Assembly: GCF_905220415.1 (NCBI RefSeq)
Contig: NC_059555.1
Coordinates: 6,192,001-6,256,000 of the forward strand
Direction of reading: 5' to 3'
Length of the DNA: 64,000 nt
Origin: Colias croceus
Lineage: Eukaryota > Arthropoda > Insecta > Lepidoptera > Pieridae
How positions within the stretch are numbered: the stretch's first letter is position 1; the number at the start of each line of letters is the position of its first letter. Shown here in pieces: positions 44,076 through 58,569 of this stretch. A program made the position numbers and the translations under genes. The notes below the pieces were generated by a model. That model saw only the letters and a list, made by a program, of their open reading frames with translations. It did not search any database and had not been told where the DNA came from.

Positions 44076-47000
44076 TGTCAGATTTTCTATGCTAGTGAAG
44101 TTTATGACTAAAAAACAATGTTTCACTAACCTTACTAATAATATGAAACACAAATTGTATGGAAGAATGTATTAAAATTAACAATACTAATTAATGCTAA
44201 CCATTCTTAAATTAGACAATTAAAATCTATACGAGATACAAATTTGCAAATAACTATCGTGAGGCCCTTTCAGCTTAGGATTTTCACCAGGCTTTCTAAT
44301 AACAGTTATAAAATATATTAAAATGGTCACTCAAAATGTAATAGTTGTATATAATTATTCAGAAAATGACTAGTAATGTTGTGTGATGTCAGACTAAGGA
44401 ATACATAATAATTATACATAATATTCATTATCATTTATCATTATGTTATGAGCTCTTGGAAACATATCGATTAATGTCAGAAACTTTGTGTTCTCCAAAA
44501 GGCCTACAACAATATTTTATAGTCTTCGTACTTTCATTATAAGAAAATATATAGTACGGTATTTCATATATGTAGAGCTTTAAGATCAGCTTGAAAATAT
44601 TTTTATAATTATAAAAAGAGAATACGTTCATATTTCGATTGCATTCATATCTCAGAATTAATGTCTTTTCGTCGATAATTTGCAATGTGTTGACGTTTTG
44701 GTTAATGCGACTGTCGATATCTGCATATTCAAAGGTGCCGCAATTCGATTAAATAATAAAATTCGAATAATTCGATTTAAGGCCAATATCGTAGATTACG
44801 GAAAACAGAAAGTATCGGTTCATTTTTCAATCATGTACTTTAAAAGAGAGGGTTTATGGTTTTGGATGTGTAATTTTGAGTAATATGATCCGCCCCATTG
44901 TATTAAAGTTACGGGGTTTATTATTTTTACTGCACTGACATTTGACATTTTCATTACACATTTTATTTTATTACACGATGATTTGGTAAAATATCGGATA
45001 TTATTTCAAGTTATAACGTTTTTATTGAATAAACTTTGGAATTACAGGTCTTCGTAACAATTATCCTGAATAAAACTCTACGTGTGTCCGTTTTGTGTAT
45101 ATACGAATCAATGGTTGAGAATTGGCTTTTGACGCTCTGCAAATCTAGAACGCCTAGTTTAAAAACCAGTCCGTAATTAATTATTATTTATTCCGATGCT
45201 TTTGGCATTTATTGGTCATAATCTTCTTTTTTAAACAATCAGCATATTAATAAAAAGGAAACTAGGTATACCGTATGAATTTAGAAACTAGACCAAATTT
45301 GTCACAAGAATGCGTGGATACCGCTTTGGCAGATTTCGTCAACTAGAGCCAACGTGCCTCTTATGGGTTATCATTTATCTCACTAGAGTCTTTATTTCGC
45401 TTATTATTCCACTTTCTAGTTCAAAACGCGTCCCCTGTTGTAATTTTATCTAGAATAGAGGTACCTAGTTTGTTTCTATGCGTGGATGTTAGAATATAAT
45501 TGGGAAATAAAATGTATTTCTCGTTTGACTCGTTTCAAAAGAAACTACTGACAAAAATCCAGACAGATTTTTTTATATCTAAGCTACTCTAACACAAATA
45601 CTATATGCACTGTCTAGCGGTTTTATCTTGGTCAAAATCATGGCTAAAACTGTCATCGTATTTTGAAACGATAGTGGTTGATTTTGAAAAAAAAGTAGCA
45701 AAAATTAATGCGAAGAAACGCAGTGTCAACATAATCCCATTGTTGGTTCTTGGTATTTTGTAGACATATTTTTTATTATTTTCTATTACTTTATAATAAG
45801 CACGGTAAATACCAAAAAGGAGCTGATCTAAAGTCGGTTTCTAAAAACGTTGTATGGCACGACATCAGTAAATATTTAAAAAATCAACTATTTGTCGAGC
45901 TAACATTGACTACTCAAGTATTCCATTTTCTTTATGGGTCGGTGCGTATTATAATAATATGTACGTAAGCAATACACTTAACTGTTGTTTATATAACAAA
46001 GATTATCAGTACGAACTAGTTATGGCGTTGTTTGTACATTTTGTCTTATTATTTCTAATACGCAAAGCATACATGGAAATCTCTCTTTGTGGGAATTTCT
46101 CTTGATAATGACAAGTAAGGTTTATTTTAGGTATCCTGCTCTGACTTACCTTTACCTCCTTACCTTTATCCCCTTACCTTTACTTAGCATACTCATACTG
46201 ATATTTATTACACTTTGTTTTACAAACATAAATTAAACACGCAATAAAAATAAACCATGGTACCAGAAAGATATTTAATATCATCTGTATCATATCATAA
46301 TATCTATTTGTTTCAGGGTACTAACGACTCTAGCGCAATTATTTAATAATATGTAGTAGATTAATAATAATTAGTCATTTATCATTTCAGACTACCTAGT
46401 TTAAACTTGAATTATTACCTCAATTAGATTTCTTAACAGATTATTTATTGTAAAATAAATTTTGTTGACGCCTTGAATAGAATGGTAATTAATCTTTAAA
46501 CTATTAAAGTATTCCTTTATCGATGGAAATACGATATTATGAATGTTTTTTACATTGTTTATAATAAATTATTAACCATGCGTATATTAGCACATCTTTT
46601 TACGTTTTGACCGGTTATGGATTCCACAAATAAATGGTTTTTAATTAATCTTCCAATACACAAGTAATTTATTACATGACTGCTATACTAAAATAACGTT
46701 TTAGTTTGTTTATAGTCTGTGGTTACTGACTATAACGTTCGTGGGAAATGTAAAATATTGTTCGCACTAGCAAAAGTAACATGATACGCTGGTATTCATT
46801 AACATCATAAAACGATTATAATATATATTATATGAATATATTATCCCACGTTGAAAATTTATTCATTTCTCCGCTAAATTTACTTAATAGGCCTGAATGC
46901 TAAGTGGTTTTTACCGACGATCCCAACAACAACGGACGTTCTTAATTAGTAGCGAATTCTTTTCTATTTTTTACGTCGTAGGTCATATCTTTTATTTATT

Positions 47001-48540
47001 TTGCACATAGTTTAAAGTATGTAGTTGATATCGCAGTGATATCTCTATGTGGTACCGAGCTCAAATATACTAGTTGAGATAACATAAATAATGAGATAAA
47101 TATTATAATAATAGTTTTGCGAGTTCTAAAAATTATATGCGTCCTGCAACCATATTATTGCAGCTTTTCATATTTTACTTTCAAACTTATTCATAAAATA
47201 ATCAAATTGACTTAACATTCCCTGTTATTATAGAGGTGTGAAACATTTTGTAACAAGTGAAAACTTTTTTACTTTTCCATTTTCATCATCTATAGTAAAT
47301 GCTTACCTCTCTATTGTTGTACTTATGAAGCTCTATGACAATATACGACGCTAAATTTGCATTCTAATTAGCGAAATTAGTGATAAGCATCTAAATAGCC
47401 GAGTACAGGTTATGTGTTAAATCTTGGATATACATTATCCGCGTAGACGTAGTTAGTGAAATGCGTCGAGGTTCGTGACTGTGATCTTAACACTCACACT
47501 GACCTATTAACAGGGTCACAAAAAGTAAAGCTACGCCTTGTATTTTATATCACGCACGTTTGCATAGAAAGCGTAGTTTTTCCTCTAACTCAATATTAGT
47601 ACATTTATGTAGTGTTTACCCGCGAGGCTCAGATATCGTGATATCGGCTTAAGCTTTCCTAGTTACGCTTAATACGTAAAGGCAAACAATTATTAATACC
47701 TATCTAATATATTGAGCTTGAGTTGTGCTAAATAAACATAGAATACCAATCTCTTAATCTCTCTTAAACAATTCTTGTATTTGATTCTGAGATGTTTTAT
47801 TATTATAGCGCAGATGTGTTTCAAATCGTATATGTTATAAAATTCACTTGTCCTATGTTTCGTGGTGACACGGTATTTAATTTTTAATTGCTATATAATT
47901 AAAATCATCTAGCAGTTAGTTACGGTATATTTAACGATTATTATGTAAAAGCGGAGATAATTGCTCAAGCTCTTAGAAATACGGAAGTGTGAGGAGGAAA
48001 TATTTTATAAGCAGTTTACGCTAGTATTGAGTATTGACCTTATGCCTTATTTGACCTTAAAGGTACTATTTGTTAACCAACAGATGCATAATTGATTTCC
48101 TATTTATCTTAATTGATCAAGGAAAAACTATGTTGACATCATAATAATAAATATACTTTGTAGTACAAAAATAACATTACTGGACAACAATTAATTTTAT
48201 GAAGGAATCTAGAAATAAGATTTTTGGGTTCAAATACTTAATCATAGAAATTTTTGATGGTACATAAGACAGTCTTAAGAAGAGTATTTTAGCATATATT
48301 TAACATACATTCAAGTCATGATGAATCGTAAAAACAAAGTATTATAATTGTTGTTCAATTCAATCAAATACAAAAGATTGTCCGTGAATAATTTACTATT
48401 TAGGTAGAATCAATTATCAACATTGTATCGTGCTAAATTAAAGATTCAGTAAAATGTATTTTATGTTCGAGTAATAAGTACAAACGTAATTTATAGGGAG
48501 AGGTTGTTATGTAACTGAAATAAGCTTGACCGTAAATTTT
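44076..48540. other. Intronic DNA, one short repeat only
   Basis: AT-rich. A small imperfect tandem repeat of CTTACCTTTA(C/T)CC lies at 46146-46196. No exon, RNA or transposon was recognised. Confidence 0.55.
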
Positions 48541-48796
48541 ATTGTGAATGTCTGCGGTATCTGCGCCCCACCAGACGTAATGCAATATACAGGATGATAC
48601 AATTTTCGACGAGCGGTATAATACGATCGGTTGAAAAAGGCTTCTATGAAATACTAAAGTAGTATAATTTTAGAATAATTTTTAAACCATGCAACGTGTA
48701 ACAAAATAATAGTATCCAAACCATTTCAACGGCCGCGGAAATTGTAATATTTTTGTATAAGTTTAGCACTACTAAATAAAGTTAAGATATTAATGA

Positions 48797-48992
48797 AGTA
48801 CTGCCACCTGTTACGAAGACAACATACGCTCATATACGCACAAGTCCACCAATACGACCATTCCAAACAGATGTACGACCGCCGCAGTCGATCTTTCGAT
48901 ACCCGAATGGGCTCACTACCTCGCAGCAGCCCTGTTTCTGCTCTGGGTATTGTTTGGACGGAGAAGAAGCAACGTGGCCACAACACCATCAA
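48797..48992 (+). other. GC-richer open patch with membrane-helix reading
   Basis: All three plus frames are open for long runs. The frame beginning after a TGA at 48794 reads TATCYEDNIRSYTHKSTNTT, then SIPEWAHYLAAALFLLWVLF and GRRRSNVATTPST before a stop: a hydrophobic segment followed by basic residues, like a terminal exon of a membrane protein. The acceptor is poor and no partner exon is known. It could also be an old retroelement or pseudogene piece. Confidence 0.2.
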
Positions 48993-49017
48993 CATGATTC
49001 TGTATGTAATATTTTAA

Positions 49018-50252
49018 ATCTTAAAAACGCCAACGGATTATTTTGTTTCATAAGATTGTATTGATTTCATTTAAAATGAAGTTGTCATGCCTTAAATACA
49101 TAAAATTTAGTACCTTTAGTTTATAACGTTTAATAATATAGCAATTCGTATGTACCACTAGATTTTAACTTGATACTTGATTATGTTTATTTCAATGACA
49201 TATCCAATTTGGTCGTATAATATTATAAAAAAGTTATATAAAGAACACTCTGTATATGTGACCGATAGGTGCAACCGTACCGTTAGTTTATGTCATCATC
49301 AGAGCTTCAGTTGCAGCTCGCTGCTCGACCTCCGAGCTGGCTGGTTGTATTAAATAGCTGTTACTTGAAAAAGTATTTAAAATATTTGCTTTTAGGTTCT
49401 CTCGTTTTAATTTTATACAAGTACATTTAATAATTTAATAATCTTATGAATTAGAGGTTTTTAGTTATTCTCGTCTATTTTTTGGAGAATTTTTTTTTTT
49501 TTTAATAAAACACGAATACAGTTTACAACAATATATCAAACTTTCTATTACACATTAGTACAGGATTCAATTGAAATTTTAAAACTTTCACACATACCAA
49601 AGTACTGTGACAATTTAATAAAAAATAGTATTTTGATGAAGTATATTTATATATAATATATATCCATAATATTTTACATTTCTTAATTATAATTCTAAGA
49701 AATAATGTTTTATGGAGGTGAGAGGTATGTCAGGAACTTTCAGCAAGGCGTGTATGTAATAAATAACTAAAGTAAGAGTCCCCTATCCATTGCCTTATAG
49801 GTGAAGCAGGCCTGGGAAAAAACTTAAGCATTTTCCATAAAATTTATGATTAAACTATAGTTGCATTAAATATAAGGTGCTTTGTAGATATATAATGGCT
49901 AGAATAGATATCAATTTGTTAAGAATCACTGTTTTCGTAACAGGTCAAATGTCGATTTGGATTCTTACAATCGAATGTTCTTGTTGGTTGGTGATTCTTT
50001 GAAAGCAAATAAAATATAAATTAGAATAAATTTAAAAAATCTATATCTGTACCGAATAATCATCACCATCATCATAAAAATAAAGTGTTAGGGTATGTAA
50101 CTTTATGTTCTTGGATTCGATGAATATGGATATTTTTGTTGGTGCAGTGGATACAATACAAGCCAAAGTCTTTAATTTAATAGTGAATTCAATTATATAA
50201 ACAAATTCGGTTTTGTTACGAACGATAGAACTGTGAAGGAAATTATAACTCA
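49018..50252. other. Intronic DNA, nothing recognised
   Basis: AT-rich with a T17 run near 49488. Nothing else was identified. Confidence 0.55.
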
Positions 50253-50382
50253 CTAGCGGTCCGCCCCGGCTTCGCCCGCGGTACATATTTACGTTTTCTC
50301 TACATAAGAACTATCCTCGTACTTCAAGGAATATAATAAAAAAAGAATAATCGAAATCGGTCCAAGGTGACCAAGGAAAACG

Positions 50383-50422
<40 letters not shown>

Positions 50423-50735
50423 CAGAGCAAGCAAAGGAGCAGGTGGGCCACCTGATGTTAAGTGGTCACCACCGCCCATAAACACTTGTAACACAAGTAG
50501 TGTTACAGGTGCTTTGCCGGCCTTTAATGGACAAATACGCTCTTTTCTTGAAGGCCCCAATGTCGTAGTTGTTCGGGAACACCGCAGGTGGCAGATCGTT
50601 CCACAGTTTCACCGTACGCGGAAGGAAGTTGCGGGTGAAGCGGACAGTGGTGGAGCGCCAACCATCCAGATGGTGCGGATGGAACTGGTTTTTACGGCGT
50701 GAGGTCCGGTGGTCCGGGTTTCATTTATATCGATG
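50253..50735 (-). mobile_element. Helitron-like element (TATATAAAAATG type) split by a retroposon
   Basis: CTAG at 50253-50256, then CGGTCCGCCCCGGCTTCGCC, TCTACATAAGAACTATCC and CGAAATCGGT up to 50384. After the retroposon the word GGGTTTCATTTATAT (about 50717-50731) matches the other end of the 38213 copy. So one element has been interrupted. Confidence 0.7.
50385..50714 (-). mobile_element. 3' end of a poly(A) non-LTR retroposon
   Basis: On the minus strand the sequence ends with A34 (T34 at 50385-50418). The segment with GGTGGGCCACCTGATGTTAA, GTGGTCACCACCGCCC and GCAGATCGTTCCACAG is a familiar moth LINE-type 3' region. CGGGTTT at both sides (50381 and 50715) may be the target duplication. 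Confidence 0.7.
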
Positions 50736-51013
50736 AAAATATTTTTTGCAATTATTAGATATAGTTTGTAAACTGCGTAACTCGTTAAGGGCTGGTAGAT
50801 GTAGAATTATATACTTAATTGTTTTAACTTTCCTTAAATAAATATTATACATGAGGATCTGACAATAAAACCTCTAAATTAAAAAAAATGAAATTCTGTA
50901 ATATCTCGCAATTACGGTTTTACTTAGATATGTTGAAGGAGAATCCTCGCAATCGATCATTATACATTGTTTAAACGAAAACATTTCACACAAATACACA
51001 ATAAAAACAAATC

Positions 51014-51372
51014 ACTCCGACGATGATATTACCAAAGCTAACGCACGGCTAGACTCGGCGATTGAAGCCCAACGTCGAACAAACCGCGACACCGCACACA
51101 CCACAGCAGAAAGCGTACACCGTCTTCGCCGGCGAAGACGAGGTCCCTTGTTCCGCGTTCCCGCGCCCACCCGGGTGAGCGCCCGTCCGATTAGGGCCCT
51201 TCTGGCCTCCTCCACTCAAGCGACAGCTCAAGCCGAGGTTCGTGGTCCCCGTCAAGGGGGGACGCCCTTGTGCATGTCGCTACCAGGGTGAACCTTCAGT
51301 TCACCCCCGCGTCCGCGTTAAAATGTAGTAGCCCTTCTGGCTAACATTGAGAAACACCATACAAAAAAAAAA
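51014..51372 (+). mobile_element. GC-rich retroposon with poly(A) and target duplication
   Basis: Flanked by AAAACAAATC (51004-51013 and 51373-51382). GC-rich body with CGTCTTCGCCGGCGAAGACG (palindrome), GGGCCCTTCTGGCC and AGTAGCCCTTCTGGCTAAC, ending in an A-run. Looks like a truncated LINE 3' end or a SINE. The short minus ORFs in it are not considered genes. Confidence 0.7.
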
Positions 51373-51382
51373 AAAAACAAAT

Positions 51383-52213
51383 CGCTTCAACCAAAAAAAG
51401 GAAGAAATCTTTTAAAAGACAAATGATGAGTGCCAAAAGCAGAGACGTTTTTGAATGTGGTATATCAGTATTTGATTGACTATCAACAAATTATATGTAT
51501 TATTTTTTGTTTATATTAGGGTGACAGCCCTTACGCTTTCACACCAGCTCATATCTTCCGCTAGGAGTGCGTGTGAAAGTCATTGAATAACCGGGATGTT
51601 GTTTCGTCCAGTCTCTCTGGACCACTCCCTGTAGTACATTAGGCTACTTTCATTATGCTAATATCGTAACGCACTGATTAAAATTGCCGAGTCGCAGATT
51701 ATCGCAACTATTTTGAATTGAATGTAGTAATTGGTATTCAATAAATAGTAATAAGGAGGTTATAAATTCAAGCTATTGGAAGCATAATGTGTCTTTTGAA
51801 TTTATTTTATATCAAGGTATACAATAAATGTATTAAGTCATCACTGCATAGTATTAACGGGTGATTTTTTATAAAAAATCTCAGTAATGTTCGACTGAAA
51901 TTGAATAATATTGGAAACAAATATATTGCGCCTGCGCGTTTTCACTAGGCAAATATATAGAATCACGTTATTTTGCACTATACCAAATAAACATATTAAT
52001 TTAACAATTACATATTGACATTCAGAATTTTGAACTTCCATCTATTGATATCTCCTAAATGGTAAAATAGATTGTTTCCATTATTATTACGGGTGTGAAT
52101 TAATTAATGGTCCTAATTATTTTATAGGATTGTTTGTATTTTGTAATATGAATTAAAATTGAGACGTACAGCTTTGAAAATCACTATTGTGTAATAATAT
52201 TACGATTTTACAA
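51383..52213. other. Intronic DNA with one repeat-like patch
   Basis: A GC-richer patch at 51523-51650 has inverted words GCTTTCACAC and GTGTGAAAGT and may be a retroposon fragment. Otherwise AT-rich. Confidence 0.45.
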
Positions 52214-52420
52214 TCCATACTAATATTATAAATGCGAAAGTAACTCTGTCTGTCTGTCTGTTACTCAATCACGCCTTAACTACTGAACCAATTTGTGTGA
52301 AATTTGGTATAGAGATATTTTGATACCCGAGAAAGGACATAGGATAGGTTTTATCCCGGAAATCCTACGGGAACGGGTTTTTCTTTGAAAACGCGAGCGA
52401 AGCCGCGGGCGGAAAGCTAG
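52214..52420 (+). mobile_element. LEP1-like Helitron (GTCT-core family), well preserved
   Basis: TCCATACTAATATTATAAAT start after A, (GTCT)n core, GAAATTTGGTATAGAGATAT, ending GCGGGCGGAAAGCTAG before T. Confidence 0.9.
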
Positions 52421-55400
52421 TATATTATAAATAAATCCCGCTCTTCGCTTCCCATGATAAATCGAAGCATCCGCACTCTCACCGAGAATCGAACATAAAT
52501 CATGGAAGCTGTCGGAACAGGCGCAGATTATGTCCAGAACTGTGCACCATGAGCGTCATTTGTGAACAAGTGAAATCTTGTGAACTTTACATGAGTTATA
52601 GGCACAGATAAAGTAGTCTATATAGCGCATTTACATGATGTAACATTGTAAACAAAATTTTAGCGCCTGTTATTTTCTTCGAGCAACTTTACAGCAGTAT
52701 ATTTTGCCTTACTTTTTTCGATTTATAATTTTTATGTTATATTTTAGTATAAAGCACTGGAATTAATATTTAAAAATGATGAATCCCGAACCTACGCTTA
52801 TTCGCTTTCATGAAATTGTACATATTGCAACTATTATTTCCACGAAAAATAGTGTTAAATTTTAAATTACAAAACCGTATTCGCAGTAACTGTTTTAAAA
52901 TATTGTTCCCTTTTCTGCTATAAATCGAAGTTGCTTTATATCGAATGAGTAACAAAGCTTAATTGCAGTTAATACGTTTAGTATGTGCCAGCATTTCTCC
53001 AGATGACAAAGCTCGTTGAATGCTAACGAGACGTGGGCTGGTTCGTTGAACCGAGCATTAAATCATTACTCATTTGTGACCACTTGGTATTTGCTCACAG
53101 GAATATTGAACAGACTATAATTTGCGTAAAAATAATTGCACGAACATAGTTTTGAAACAAATACATGGAGTCGATATTGCTTTGTTTATTTTATTAGGCG
53201 CTTAAAATTTCATATTATTCGTAATGGATTTTATATATCGCATAAGTAAAGAAGTAGATACAATTAATCTGATGAAACAAATATTTCTTTCTATGAACGT
53301 TTCTGAATTTCTATATTGAATTTACTATGAATGTACGTTGTAACGTACGCGTCGGTGAAGCTTTTAACGTTTAATAAGAGTTAACTTAATCCCACCTGTT
53401 AAAAATCTGTACAATCCTTATTCGCTTTCTATGAAATATGGTAATGCGTGTTTTGTTTCATGCTGTAAAATATTCAGTTTTGTCACGAGAATATCTCAAA
53501 TGTTAAACGGTCAGCGGCGCCTGTGAGACTCTAGTTTCAAAGAGACGTGTATCGCATAAATCTTCGTCAAGTTGGAGTCTTCCTGTTGCTCCGGAATGAG
53601 ACCACTAACGCTTACTAATATTTGTGCTCTTTGTATAGACATGGTTATGAAGTGGTTGCGTTAAAATTAACTCATAGGGAATATGTAAAGTTGCGTTGAG
53701 ATGCAGTCAATATTATGCATGCTATGCATATGGTACCTCTTCAAATTATTGGCCCACAATGCAAATGAAGGGTTTGAGGCTGTGTTCAATGGTTGGGTAA
53801 ATTTAGCTTTTGGAATACCTAAGGTTTTACTCAATACACGTGTGTACCCTATTTGTAAAAGTAATTGTTGAAGTAGCTATCGCAAGTGACGAAGATGAAT
53901 ACTAACTAGCTTACAGTTCTTTTAGATTCACTGTGTTGTTCATTAAAAAAAAAGACACAGCTCGCATTTGAGTTCCTTTCTGGTTTTATGCAGTTACTAG
54001 AGTTTTAAAATTTTTGGAAACAGTGGCTAACGTAATCCTAATTTAAATAGTCGAAATTCCCACATCAAATGCATTAAAATCCTATGATATATTTCTATAA
54101 ACACTTACAAAACAGGATGTTATACATAAACGTGTGATACAAAACATGCATCTTTCATGTGTTGGCGGAACCGGCGTATCACGCGATGCTTTCTATCATT
54201 CCCTGGGATCATCAATCCAGTGAGACAGATATGTGTTAATATTGTGGTCTGTTTGAAAACAAACTTGAGAGATTTTAGGCTTATTTGGAGTAATAGTGAT
54301 GCCTTTTTGACTCTACCATTTCTTTGGATTGTTTATGAGTCGATTGAAGTTGTTTATATTGTTTGTTACTCTGTTAGGAATAAACATTGAATAAATTCTA
54401 TTCAGATAAGCCATTCAATTGAATCAATTTATCATAAAACATTTACTATAAATTGTTCAATGTCGCGATGTGTTGTAGATTTCCATTGTTAGAATGTTAA
54501 CAAATTGCTATTACGCCACGACAACATAAACCCTTGTTTCAATACAAACACTTAAATATTATCTTCATTCGAATCTCGTGTCGCGCAGTTTGTCGGACGC
54601 GTCATTATTTTATGTTCTATCGATAGTCTTAGCTAAACCATATGAAGTATTTGTGGAATCTTATACAGCTAACTTCTGGGAACGTAAAGCAGACAATAAT
54701 AAAGCCTGAATAACAAGTGAGCATCGTGGACCAATAACAACGTTGTAAATATAAACGGTAACGGCGATGCCACGGATCACGTAGTAAACTAGACGGAGCA
54801 TACGTAAATGCACATACCGCACTATCACAAATATAGGAGGTACACACAGCCATTTCGTTGTTTTAATTGGCTTTATTCCGCGCTATCACTCGCGTAGAGA
54901 CCGCATGAAAAGCAACTATGAATACTACAAGAAGATCAAACAACCTTCCACATTCCACACAGATTTTCGCGACTATAATAGTTGGTGAATATTGGCATGG
55001 TCACATAATAACAAAATTCAACATATTAACAAACTCTAGGTTCTGGGTTACATGCGTAAAAATGTTTAGTAAATTTGCATTATCCAGTACATTATATCTC
55101 TGTTCGTCTGTTCAATGGTTAGCTGTGAGAACTTCGCCGTCTTGCATTTTTGTACTTTGAGAATGAGCTAGTTCCGTCGTGCCTTAAATGGCATTAAATA
55201 TATTGTAATCGAAGCTCGGACTAATAAAATGATTGCTCGCAGGTTATAGAAAATGAAAGTAATGATATATTCGAATTGTGATGCTTTAATTAAAGTATGT
55301 ATATAGATAGTGTTCTTTTGATGCATATAAAAAATGAAAGGTTTCTTTTTCTAACTTACATATTTTATTCGCGATCCTTCCAAACTATTACAATATGTAT

Positions 55401-58400
55401 ATGATATATTGTATTTTAAAGTTTTGGTGAATCACAAATACAGTCGAGTTTATAATATAGCTAAAATATTATTTATTATTACAAACTAAATTATTTAAAG
55501 CAATTAATATGATTGCATTGTAGTTATGTAGAATTGTAGAATAAGGAAACACGGTCTAAATAAGATGTTTAGCGTGTAATTAATTTTCACACGGTTCTGT
55601 AGATGGCATTTAAGTACTTCTAATTCCCACGATGATGCACATTTAAAAAAATATATTAGAATAATCTATTATCTGAACAGAATATATATTAAAATATTGT
55701 GAAACAAAAAATATAATACAGATTTGGGGTCTAGTTGTTTCTACGGTTTAGATTGAAACAGATAGAAAATAATACTGTATTCCAATGTTGCATATCGCTG
55801 TAAGATAGGCTTGCCTTCTTATTCTCATTAAAGTATTTAAAATTTATTGTATACCTAGTAATTTCTTGCCAGTAAAATATTAGTACCTTGAAACTAAGAA
55901 GACCTACCCGATGGATAATGACATGTAATTATAGTTAGCTATTCACACAAATAAGATAACTACGTGCCAACAATTTAAGAAGAATCTTAGATTTTCACAA
56001 GCACCAAGCATCACTTTCGTTTAGTGAAAATCGTGAGAAGCTTTGTCTCCGGAGATCAATAAGAAACATTGATTGGTGCGGAACTACAGTTCAGTAATTA
56101 TTAGGTGAGATAATAGGAACTGACAAAGGCTCGTAATTTGCGACGTGACGACTTAGAAAGGTGCTATGTAGGCGATTGAATTTGAGATAACCCACGTTTG
56201 CTGGGATGAAAGTGCGTTCGGACGTTGGCGCCCAAGATGTCTTTATAGTGCTAAATAACTTTAGTAAGCTTATTGTTATGTAAGGGATTATGGTCGGTGG
56301 TTTTAGCTCGCAAATATTTTATGGTATAGTATAGATGAATCAAAATGTTATCTTATTTTGACTTGACTCGTTGTAGTACTTGTGTGTTATCATAATAATC
56401 TTCGTCCTATTTATATTCCTGTATGGACACAGGCCTCTGATGGGCATTTAGTCCATAAATATGAACAATTGATGTTTTTATTCCTTAGCTAGTTAGCTCT
56501 GGTATATGTGTAAAGTATTTTGTAAGCCATTCTAAAGAAGAATGAGGTTTTATACCAGTAGTCGGTAAGAATCCGACATAACCAACGGCTCCTTCCCCGG
56601 GGGCCGTGGGTATCTATGCAAGATTTCCCCACTTAAAAAAAAGGTTTTATACAATGTATATCCAGATGTAGTGCCAATACAAATAATGGAGAAATATAAC
56701 TATGAATTTGTGGTTGCTTCTAACCGAGTGTATACTTCGCGTTTGTATGGGACGCTCTGCTAGAGAGCCTGCTCATTAACGGCATTCTCAGATACCTCGT
56801 GTGTTAGAGAATGAATGCATGATCACCTGGGTAAATAAATTGTTTGTATTGATGTGCTTTTACCAATTTTTTCGTCGTAATTTTTAAAATTATTTAAATG
56901 AAGTTGGTGTTCATGGAAGAACGTATTATTTGGATTCGCTAGAAATTTAATTGTAGAGATTATAAAAGTAAATAATGCGCTAGTGAGAAAATTGTAAAAC
57001 GGTAAAATTTATTTAACTTTATACTTACAGAATTAGTTTTATTTTACAAGTTATATAATTGGATCAAATTGTTTGTAGACTTGTTTTAGTGATTATGTAA
57101 CTATAATAAATAAATTATATATAACAGAAAAAAAAAAACTTAAAATTTCAAGCTATACCACAAAATTAAATTTCAATTATTCTAACATTTATAAACGCAA
57201 TCACAAGTCACGTTGCGACATAGCCTCGTGTGTTTGTAAATTTCATGTATTTTGCAATGCAATCTCTCTTCGTGCATGCATCATATAATGAACAACCGTG
57301 TAAATAGACGATTAAGGAATATTAGTTACGTTTTGTAAGTCATATTAATAGTGAGAACGACATGCTATTTTCAGATCATTTGCGAGAATTACCCTTGACT
57401 ATTCAATTTGTGGATTTACGTACGCATACACAAAACTTGAATTTGAAGGTGACAAAATAACAATGTATTTTTTAAACGCAACGAAACTTTTTTTAAGACT
57501 TACACCAAATTATGGACATCTGCTCCAGGTGGCATTGTAATTACAACAATGTTAATTGAATTAAAGCGATTTCTCAGTTAATCTAATTAAATTGGTCCAT
57601 TCACGCCTCTGTTAATTAGTTGACACGTTGTGGCCCTCTATGGGTGGGGTAATTTTATACGAGCATTTTATTTGTGACTAGTGTCTTGTTCTGTAGTAGT
57701 GGTGAAATTATGTAATTAATCATGGAACACGTATGTACTTAAAACCTTTTTTTACCAGTTGGCTCGCTACTGAAACTAATTGCATGAAAATGGATTTGAA
57801 TTGCCTGTTATTTGCATGGCATTGTTTATGTATGATGTATGTGTTTATGTTTAATCATAAGCAGAAAAGTTTAGTTTAATTTAATATATTCTAATATTAG
57901 TGTTATGTATCAAGCATCTTTATTGCATTTTTGTCTATAAATTTTATTTAATGTATGTTCTTAATATTCATGACGCTGACAGACGCGTTTTACGCAATAA
58001 CATTGGAAATAAAATGAGTTATTTTTTACGTTAGAAATTCCAATTCTACCTAATAAATGTTTTAGAGTTAGGTCACGCTTGTCATTTCTATTGCTAAAAA
58101 CAACATTAGGATAACATAACCCGGTTAACAAATTGTTTTACTGTGTGGCATTAAACTGAATTTTCTTAGAAAGCCCATTGTTTATTTAACCCCCTTTTTT
58201 AATGTTTCAATTGATGGTTATAGGTTACGATTTTAAAATCTATAAACCCCAAATTCTCGTTTTAACATATCGATTACATAAAATCTTAAACACAGTTAAA
58301 TAACCATGGAGATCTAATCCAAATAAAAATAAATACAATTAATTCTAAAACACGTGTTATGATAGGATCTAAATTGTGGAGTTATTGTTTTGTTATTGAT

Positions 58401-58416
58401 ATACACAAACATTTAA
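52421..58416. other. Intronic DNA, about 6 kb, mostly featureless
   Basis: AT-rich. At 56540-56645 a GC-richer stretch (CCTTCCCCGGGGGCCG, then an A-run) may be a retroposon 3' end, but no target duplication is seen. The ORFs of 74-81 codons at 54157, 54629 and 54918 have no domain or splice support. Confidence 0.5.
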
Positions 58417-58569
58417 GCACTTGTTCCGAATGACATTGACTTTCTTGCGGCGTCTGATATCACAGCGCGGCAGGTCGCGTTGCGCCGGCGCACATGCACG
58501 CCGTACGTCGTCACGCGCGCGCGCATCCACGCTCCGCGAACGCGACAGCCCGCGCGCCGGGCCCGCGAC

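Noticed and set aside
50367..50702. ORF starting with a Phe run
   Set aside because: The Phe codons are the T34 tail of a minus-strand retroposon.
58480..58569. Upstream extension of the large ORF starting at 58480
   Set aside because: The codon there is TTG, not ATG. The Arg-rich lead is a reading of the GC-rich 5' region; the ATG at 58570 is preferred.
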